A DNA stretch of 13,136 bases. Origin: Candidatus Cloacimonadota bacterium (GTDB lineage Bacteria > Cloacimonadota > Cloacimonadia > Cloacimonadales > TCS61). Below, in pieces: positions 4,538 to 11,600 of this stretch. The translations under genes were made by a program, and so were the position numbers. Location: the NCBI GenBank assembly GCA_030626645.1, contig DAOUTP010000027.1, positions 1 through 13,136 of the forward strand, written 5' to 3'. Every line of letters starts with the position of its first letter. The first letter of the stretch is position 1. The notes under the pieces were generated by a model. It was not told where the DNA came from, made no database searches, and saw nothing but the letters and a program-made list of their open reading frames with translations.

Positions 4538-7500
4538 CTATTTCAATAACATCATTTTTTTTGTATCGATTGTTTTGTCATTAACTTTTAACTTATAGAA
4601 ATACAAACCGCTACTTACTTTTCTACCGGATGAATCTTTTCCTTGCCATACAATATTATGTTCGCCTGCATTCATAGAAGTATTCACGAGTTCTTTTACA
4701 AGCTGACCCTTAATATTATAGATGGATAATTCCACCATACCATTATCTATGATAGAATAAAAAATATTGGTTTCAGGATTAAATGGATTAGGGTAATTTT
4801 GTCTTAAGCTATTTATCTCGATCGGTTGAATTATCGGCATACCAAATTCACGAGCAATATAATTTTTGATCAACAGCTCATTTCCGGAATTTCCTAAAGA
4901 ATAATATATCTCTTCAAAATTTGAACGACTTGCTTCCAATTCTTCCGGGCTGAATGGAGGCAAACTTTGAGCTGCTGCATGAGTTGATCCCCAGTTCAAA
5001 CCTAAAGCAAGAACATCAGCTATATTAACCTCACCGTTACCATCGCAATCTGCCAATGAAGCAACATCAATTTCCCATCCACCAGGATAATCATTAGCTG
5101 CCCATACAAGAGATGCATTTGTTCGTACATTACCAATTTGACGCCAGTAAACACCTATTTGAAGAATATCTTCTGCATTCACGATACCATTATTATTTGT
5201 ATCTCCCGGCCAGATCAAACCGTCAGTTGAAAACACATTAATATAACCACTTTTTGTTATCTCATCTGAACCTTCAATATTCTCAACTGAAAGTGTTATA
5301 TCATAACTTCCAGGATCAGAGAAAGTGTGAACTGGATGCCGTTCGTCTGAAGTAGTACCTTCATCTCCTAATTCCCAAATGAATTCATTATAAAAATAGG
5401 GTGGAGATGTGAGGTTAATGAAACTCACTTCATAAGGAGCAATGCCATAAGTTCTCTCAACAGTAAAATCTGCTGTTGGAATTGCAGGAGCTGCAAATTC
5501 CGGTTCCTGAGTTGTGAATTTTATAGAAAATTCATTTTGAAGATGTGCGGCACTTTGTGGATAGATATTAGCATAAGTATAAAGTAATCCTGCGGATTGA
5601 TCGAAATTTTCTATTCCCACAGTTGCATAATTACTATTTGCATCAGGATTATTGGCTAATTGATAGTTAAACTGGATATCTCCGTTGCCATCCGTTGTTG
5701 GGTAATAAACAGGATCATAAAGAACCAGTTCGAATTTTTCAATAGATGTCATATCATATCTGTTAATACATTCGTTCCACTCAACAATAAAAATATTTTC
5801 TGTTTCATCATAGTAATAACAGATCCTCATATCAGCAAATTGCCCATTTCCAATTTCTTCTCCAATGAGATCATCCCAGTATGGAGCTATCATTCCATAA
5901 GGTCCCAGAGCAGAAGGGATATTCCAATTTCTAAAATAGGTTTCCCAGGTCGGCTGCATTGCTACCCAGCCATTCGTACATATTGTTAAACTATCGGCTA
6001 CTTCACCATAAAATGGAAAATCAAAAGGCATGGGAATAGTTACTGATCTATCATCACCAAGTTCAAATACTTGTCCATTACCGCCTTCCTGTGGATCAAT
6101 CTCGATCCATTCATATTCAGGACAATTTACATAAAACCGGTCATGGCTGTCGTAAGCATAATATCCAAAAGCATCCGGACCGGTTGGCGCATTTTGGTCT
6201 ACATCGCCAATTTCCAGACTAAAATAAATGGATGTTGTAAGTCCGTCAGTATCAGAGATATCTATTTGGAATGGAACGCTAATCCCGACAAAACAGTCTT
6301 CGATTGCCTGAACGGTAAATTCAGCAGTAACTGTTTCATCAATATTTACATTACCAACATTAAAGTTGGAAGTTAGCACATTTACATCAGCGGTTAATGC
6401 TATCAACTCAGCATTTAGAGATGTTGCATCAAAAGAACCGATATTCTTAAAAGTAACTGAAATAGCACTTTCTTCGTTAGGTTCCAGGATACCATTCTCA
6501 TCATTCACAATAACATTCTCAAATTCAAAGATCAAGCTGCTGACTATAATTTGGAATTTAGCTGTGCTGCCATCAGAAATGCCAAGATCAAATTCAACGA
6601 TCTCATAATTTGGACAATCAGGATTTATTTCGATCTCATATCCTTCTATTGCTGTGGAACCGGCATTAATATCACCAAAATCGGCAGATGTAGTAATAAT
6701 ATTTACATAACCATTATCTGAAGTAAGATCAGCAGAAACTGAATTTGCAGTTTGAGTTCCAAAGTTCTTCAAGGTAAGATCAAGCTGCACAGTTGCTCCA
6801 GCAACAACGGCACTTGCTGGAGAAACATTTTCAAGACCAAGATCAACATTAGCTTGAACTACATTAATTGTGTCTTGTAATGGATGATAATTTGGTTTTG
6901 TAATAGTAAGTAAAATTTCACCGGCTGTTAATGATTGAAGATAAATAAGAGCAGACCCATCTTCTACAACAGCTGTTGAAGAAAATTCATCATCTTTAAT
7001 TGCAGTTACTATTGCTCCGTTCAGACTGGTTAGATCTATCTCAATGAAGTTCGTTCCCACATTAACTTCTGCAGGTAAAGTACAAGAAATCTCCTGTGGA
7101 ACTGTTGTCCAGATGGATAATGAAGGATCACCGAGAATATTATAAACATTAAAATAAAACTCAACATCGCCACCTGGTTCTCTATTCAATGGGAAATTAT
7201 CATAAAGTTCATATTTTCCACGTAATACAGCACTTCCAAAAGTAAGATTATCTTCATCCAAAACTCCATACCAGATTCCTGAGAATATAGAATTATTAAA
7301 TTTTGTACTTGTATTCAGATCAGAAGGACCTACAAATGCCACGCCACCTCGTGGATTACCTGGATTACCCGATCTTAGCCAGGCTTCACCGAAACAAGGG
7401 TCATGAGTGCTATTAGCAAAATCTCCTGTATTACATACAATTGATGTCATTATTGGTAGCATTTTACCATTAGTCAAGTCATCAAACGCTTGTATATAAT

Positions 7501-8668
7501 ATTGCGGGAAATGCCAACCATGGGCATCTCCCCAACCTCGATAACTTACTAGTCCAACACCTGCATTTATAGAAGCTGTGATCTGAGCTGTTCCCGGATA
7601 AACATTATAATATGGAGGCCAGTAATAGAATTCATCAATATCTTGATAACCATAATTAACCAATTTATCGTGAAGCCATTTCGTGGCTTTTACAGGAGTC
7701 GTCGGATAAGGTGTAGAGGAACTGTAATTTCCAGCTACTAAAGTTGCATTCTCAAACCAATGTGTACTATCCATGTAAGGTTCTTTTTCATAAAATAAAG
7801 TTTTTGCAATAATGGTCTGGAATTCATTTATTGTATCAAATGACATTCTTCCTATGATCATTTCAGGAAAATAGTCATCACCTTCTAATAGTGTGTAGGG
7901 ATGGTCGGTAACATTACTATCTCCACTACCGCCGCTGACTATATAGAAAGAGGGTAGTTCAAACGGATTATCCATATCACCGGTAAGTAGAATATAGTCA
8001 GGTGGCTCTTCTGATGTATCATAAATATTTTGTATATATGCTTTTATCTGAGCATTTGTATTCCCAATATTTTCTTTTGTTACAACTTCAGTTTCAATTC
8101 CCTTCTGATTTTTCCAATCAATAAAGGTCTGTATATCGTTCAATAAACTTTCATGAGTAATAATTAGCATTTTGGATGGAGCAACTGAAGCATCTCTTAA
8201 ATAAGATCGATCGAAGTTATCTACTATGGAACGATAAATCGGCAGGAATGCTGAAGATATCTTTTGTGGAATTGGAACCGGATCAGTCATCTTCAATTCA
8301 ACATCCAAACTTTTCAATACAGATGATATTCCATCTGCCTCTTTGGTTTTGCTTATTTTAATCTGATGAGCATAGAGATCTCGCATTACAAAACTTTTCT
8401 GTAATTCGATAAAATCTTCTCCACCTGTTAAATGTGTTCTAAGCAATTCTCCATCAGCAGAATACTCAGCTACTTCACAAGTATTAACCAGAATTTCAAC
8501 ACTACTGGAAGGTAAAGCAATTATCTGTTCAAGATCACTTTGTTCTAATTTATTTTCATCATTTACAAAAATGATCCTCAACCCATCGCCCAATCTTTGA
8601 TATTCCATTATCCCAAAAAGTGAGTGTACTGTAAATAGCAGCAACGTTAGTAAAAAAAACTTCTTCAC
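4538..8668 (-). CDS. Large T9SS-exported C25 (gingipain-like) protein with PKD and dockerin domains
   Basis: The protein has 1376 aa. The GTG start at 8668 has a strong GGAGGAG just upstream and opens a clean signal peptide (MKKFFLLTLLLFTVHSLFG). Order of parts: short pro-region (20-150); Peptidase_C25 module (about 155-525); an Ig-like region (525-605); two CARDB-like repeats with NFGTQ/NIGSF motifs (about 605-710 and 712-820); a nidogen-like beta module with CTNGWVAM and MIAPYWDDL (about 831-1055); PKD (1062-1147); type I dockerin (1152-1228); a linker; and a T9SS sorting tail (1288-1376, NYPNPFNPET to KKMMLLK). In the C25 module the Cys of VCNTGDF (C412) is present, but the residue at the gingipain catalytic His position is Trp379 (YRGWG where gingipain has YTGHG), exactly 33 residues before the Cys as in RgpB. 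Protease activity is therefore uncertain. The next gene encodes a cohesin lipoprotein, the probable binding partner. Confidence 0.9.
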   Translation of the reverse strand: MKKFFLLTLLLFTVHSLFGIMEYQRLGDGLRIIFVNDENKLEQSDLEQIIALPSSSVEILVNTCEVAEYSADGELLRTHLTGGEDFIELQKSFVMRDLYAHQIKISKTKEADGISSVLKSLDVELKMTDPVPIPQKISSAFLPIYRSIVDNFDRSYLRDASVAPSKMLIITHESLLNDIQTFIDWKNQKGIETEVVTKENIGNTNAQIKAYIQNIYDTSEEPPDYILLTGDMDNPFELPSFYIVSGGSGDSNVTDHPYTLLEGDDYFPEMIIGRMSFDTINEFQTIIAKTLFYEKEPYMDSTHWFENATLVAGNYSSSTPYPTTPVKATKWLHDKLVNYGYQDIDEFYYWPPYYNVYPGTAQITASINAGVGLVSYRGWGDAHGWHFPQYYIQAFDDLTNGKMLPIMTSIVCNTGDFANSTHDPCFGEAWLRSGNPGNPRGGVAFVGPSDLNTSTKFNNSIFSGIWYGVLDEDNLTFGSAVLRGKYELYDNFPLNREPGGDVEFYFNVYNILGDPSLSIWTTVPQEISCTLPAEVNVGTNFIEIDLTSLNGAIVTAIKDDEFSSTAVVEDGSALIYLQSLTAGEILLTITKPNYHPLQDTINVVQANVDLGLENVSPASAVVAGATVQLDLTLKNFGTQTANSVSADLTSDNGYVNIITTSADFGDINAGSTAIEGYEIEINPDCPNYEIVEFDLGISDGSTAKFQIIVSSLIFEFENVIVNDENGILEPNEESAISVTFKNIGSFDATSLNAELIALTADVNVLTSNFNVGNVNIDETVTAEFTVQAIEDCFVGISVPFQIDISDTDGLTTSIYFSLEIGDVDQNAPTGPDAFGYYAYDSHDRFYVNCPEYEWIEIDPQEGGNGQVFELGDDRSVTIPMPFDFPFYGEVADSLTICTNGWVAMQPTWETYFRNWNIPSALGPYGMIAPYWDDLIGEEIGNGQFADMRICYYYDETENIFIVEWNECINRYDMTSIEKFELVLYDPVYYPTTDGNGDIQFNYQLANNPDANSNYATVGIENFDQSAGLLYTYANIYPQSAAHLQNEFSIKFTTQEPEFAAPAIPTADFTVERTYGIAPYEVSFINLTSPPYFYNEFIWELGDEGTTSDERHPVHTFSDPGSYDITLSVENIEGSDEITKSGYINVFSTDGLIWPGDTNNNGIVNAEDILQIGVYWRQIGNVRTNASLVWAANDYPGGWEIDVASLADCDGNGEVNIADVLALGLNWGSTHAAAQSLPPFSPEELEASRSNFEEIYYSLGNSGNELLIKNYIAREFGMPIIQPIEINSLRQNYPNPFNPETNIFYSIIDNGMVELSIYNIKGQLVKELVNTSMNAGEHNIVWQGKDSSGRKVSSGLYFYKLKVNDKTIDTKKMMLLK
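4541..4807 (-). other. T9SS type A sorting tail of the dockerin protein
   Basis: Residues 1288-1376 show NYPNPFNPET, an internal YNIKGQLVKEL strand, GLYFYKL and the terminal KKMMLLK. This is a FlgD-Ig-like C-terminal signal used for secretion through the type IX system and normally removed on export. Its removal would leave the dockerin close to the new C-terminus. Confidence 0.85.
4985..5215 (-). other. Type I dockerin domain
   Basis: Two EF-hand-like calcium loops are present. Loop 1 uses D1156, N1158, N1160, N1164 and D1167 (GDTNNNGIVNAEDIL). Loop 2 uses D1207, D1209, N1211, N1215 and D1218 (DCDGNGEVNIADVL). Both are followed by a helix ending in W (VYW, LNW), giving the duplicated dockerin symmetry. 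The spacer between the loops, about 39 residues, is longer than usual. The positions that set specificity in cellulosomal dockerins (10 and 11 of each loop) are Ala-Glu and Ile-Ala rather than Ser-Thr, so a private partner is likely. Confidence 0.88.
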
Positions 8669-8670
8669 AT

Positions 8671-8677
8671 CTCCTCC
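8671..8677 (-). promoter_or_regulatory. Strong ribosome-binding site for the GTG-started dockerin gene
   Basis: GGAGGAG lies 2 nt before the GTG (4 nt counted from the GGAGG core), within the 11-nt gap after the preceding gene. The only nearby ATG (8670) is followed at once by TGA, so the GTG at 8668 is the start. Confidence 0.75.
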
Positions 8678-8679
8678 AA

Positions 8680-11600
8680 TTATTTAATCAACATCATTTT
8701 TTTAATTTGGTCTATTTCAGTAGTTTTAAATCTATAAAGATAGATTCCACTAGCTACTTTCTTCCCATTATAATCTGTTCCGTCCCAAACAGTGGAATGA
8801 AATCCTGCATCCATTTGACCGTCAATAAGCTTTTTAACTTTTTCACCTTTAATATTGTAAATTTGAATAAGGATTTTTGAATCGGAACTTAAAGCAAAGC
8901 TTATACTGGTTTCCGGGTTGAATGGATTAGGATGATTTCCTTCAAGATAGGTCGTTTGGGGAATAAGAATGTCTTCTGTATTTGTTTGAATATGGTCAAT
9001 AACAGCATCTGTTGATAGAGCAGATTGATAATCGCCACTATAAAGTGCTCTGATATTATAAGAATATGTTCCGTTTTCTACTTCAGTATCCAGATAGGAA
9101 GTACCTACAATTTCATCTGCGATCATGATCAGATTACGATATACTTTGTAATTAGTAAGTGCCCTGGTAGCTGGTTCATCCCAAGTTACAAGAATATTTG
9201 CATATTGGGTTACAGCTTCTGGATTTTGAGGTGCAGGAAAAGTTATTGTCACATTTCCCAGGTCAGAAGGCAAAGATTCTCCTAATTCATGAATTGCGGT
9301 TACAAAATATTCATAAGTTCCGGCTGGAAGTGCAAGATCGAAATAAGTAAGTATAGCAGGATCGTTTATCGTTGCAATTACTACATCATCACGATATACT
9401 TTGTAACCAATAAGTTCGCGACTATTATCTGATGAAGGGATTTCATATCTTTCTGCATTTTTATAATTTCTAACTGATGACTCTGGTAAACCCCATGTCA
9501 ATTCCACATCGTTATAATCAACTACATTACTGATGAATTCAGTTGGGATAGGAAGTGCTTCCAATATAAAGTCAACAAATGTAGTCTCATTTTCTATAAC
9601 ATTAACATCATTCACAGTAATTGATGTAAAGCCAGTCAAACTCGCCGTTATGTCATATGTTCCGGGAAGTTGTGGATAAATGTAATTACCTGTCTGATCT
9701 GGATTAGTAAAAGTAACTCCATTAGTGATATTTACTTCATCAACATTACCGCTACCTCCAAGTAAAGTAACCTGACCAGCAACAAATCCCCAATACTGGG
9801 AAGAAGTTGTATAAAGAAGCGCCATCTGATTTTGCAGGGATTTAGCAGCAGTTGGATAAGTATTATTAAAGGTATATTCCAATCCAACTGTTCCAGTATG
9901 ATCTTCTATTCCAACTGAACTATACTGACCATGTTGTGAAGGATAAGAACCAGCACTGGTATTGTTGATCACTTTGTATTGGAACTTGATCTCGCTATCT
10001 CCAGTGAATGTCGGATAATAATTTGCATCATATAGAATTACCTGGAATGTTTCTTCTGAACTATTATAATCACTTTGCATATGATCCCATTCAATAATTA
10101 GAATATGTAATGAAGAGTCGTAATACCAGTAAACACCTCCACTACCTGTTTTCAGGTCATCCCAGAAAGGAGCAATCATAGGTGATGGACCTTGTGGTCC
10201 GGGGATAGGACTGTTCATAAAAGAGCCCTGTGTACTTCCACCCGGAGCTATCCAGCCATTAGAACATACTGTAGCTGTGTCATATTCTTCTCCATACATC
10301 CTAAATGTGATCGGAAGATCGAATGTCTCACTATCTCCGGTATCACCCGGATCATACAAATTAAGGTTTGTGCCAATACTATTTATCTCGATCCAATCAT
10401 AAGTTGGAGCGTTGAAATAGCTGATATCTCCATCGTCATAGCAGAAATACGAGTAAGAATCAGGACCTACCGGATCAGTTACCGTAACTTCTCCTACATT
10501 CAGAATAAATTGGGTAGTATTATCATACCCATCAGCATTATACAGATGAAGTTCCATGATTACTTGAGTGCCTACTACAACTTGTGTATTGGCAATTATC
10601 TCAAAGGTATCTGTTGTATTAGAAACTTGTTCACCAGCAAGAATATTACCGAAATATCCATTATCATCAGATACTGTTATCCGGCTATTGGTAGAAGTTA
10701 GTTCACCATAAACAGCATTTGCTGCTACACTGCCTAAATTCAGTAAAGAAACATTCATTTCCGCTACTTCACCCGGGTCTATTATTCCGTTGCCACCATC
10801 TAATATGCTATAATCTACGGCATCAAGATTAGCACCCTCCACTACAAGGTAGATTATGTCGTTCCAGATATTTCCAATATTATCTTCAATCAATATAGCT
10901 AATGTAATCTCTGTTCCGCCTAATACGTTGTCAGCAATGGAAATATCAAAATCATCGGTAGAGAAAACAGCATTTCCTGATGGAATTGAGCCGAAGTCTT
11001 CAACAGCATCTGTGATCGTAACAAAATCGTTATCTGTTGTTATGGTAGCAGTAACAGATTCTGCAGACTGAGTACCGAAGTTCTTCAGGCTTACCCGCAA
11101 CTCGATATCTTCACCAGGATTTATCAGTTCATCATTATTACCGGAAGATGTTCCCAGGTTATCATCATCGATCAGCACATCGAATACATTTACAAATCTA
11201 TCAACTAATCCAACATCAAATCCACCCAGGTGCGGAATATAGTTGTGTTTTGTTACTGTAAGCTTAGCTGTCCCTTCTGCAGTTGCATTGATCTCCAGTG
11301 CAATATAGCCATCTTCATCTGTGTAGCCGGTTGCAAATATCTCATCATCTCCCATCAATGCTGTAACCCATGCATTTTCCAGAGGAGTTCCTCCATCGCC
11401 GGTTACTGTTACTTCAAGATAGGTTGTACCAGGAGAAATATCTGTTTCATAATCTGCAATAAGATCCTGCGGGATCCCAGTCCAAAGTTCAACTCCAGGA
11501 TCACCAATAAGGGTATTCCAATGCGAGAAAATATCTACGTAATTACCAGGATTTTGAGGATAATGCTCATACAAGGCAAGCTTACCTCTGTTAACTGCTC

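Noticed and set aside
4538..8668. Active gingipain-type protease call
   Set aside because: The catalytic His of the GHG motif is replaced, so only the fold and the Cys are supported; activity is not claimed.
8665..8670. Start-stop ATGTGA as a regulatory minimal ORF
   Set aside because: It arises simply from GGAGGAGATGTGAAG, where the GTG is the real start; nothing else supports a minimal ORF.
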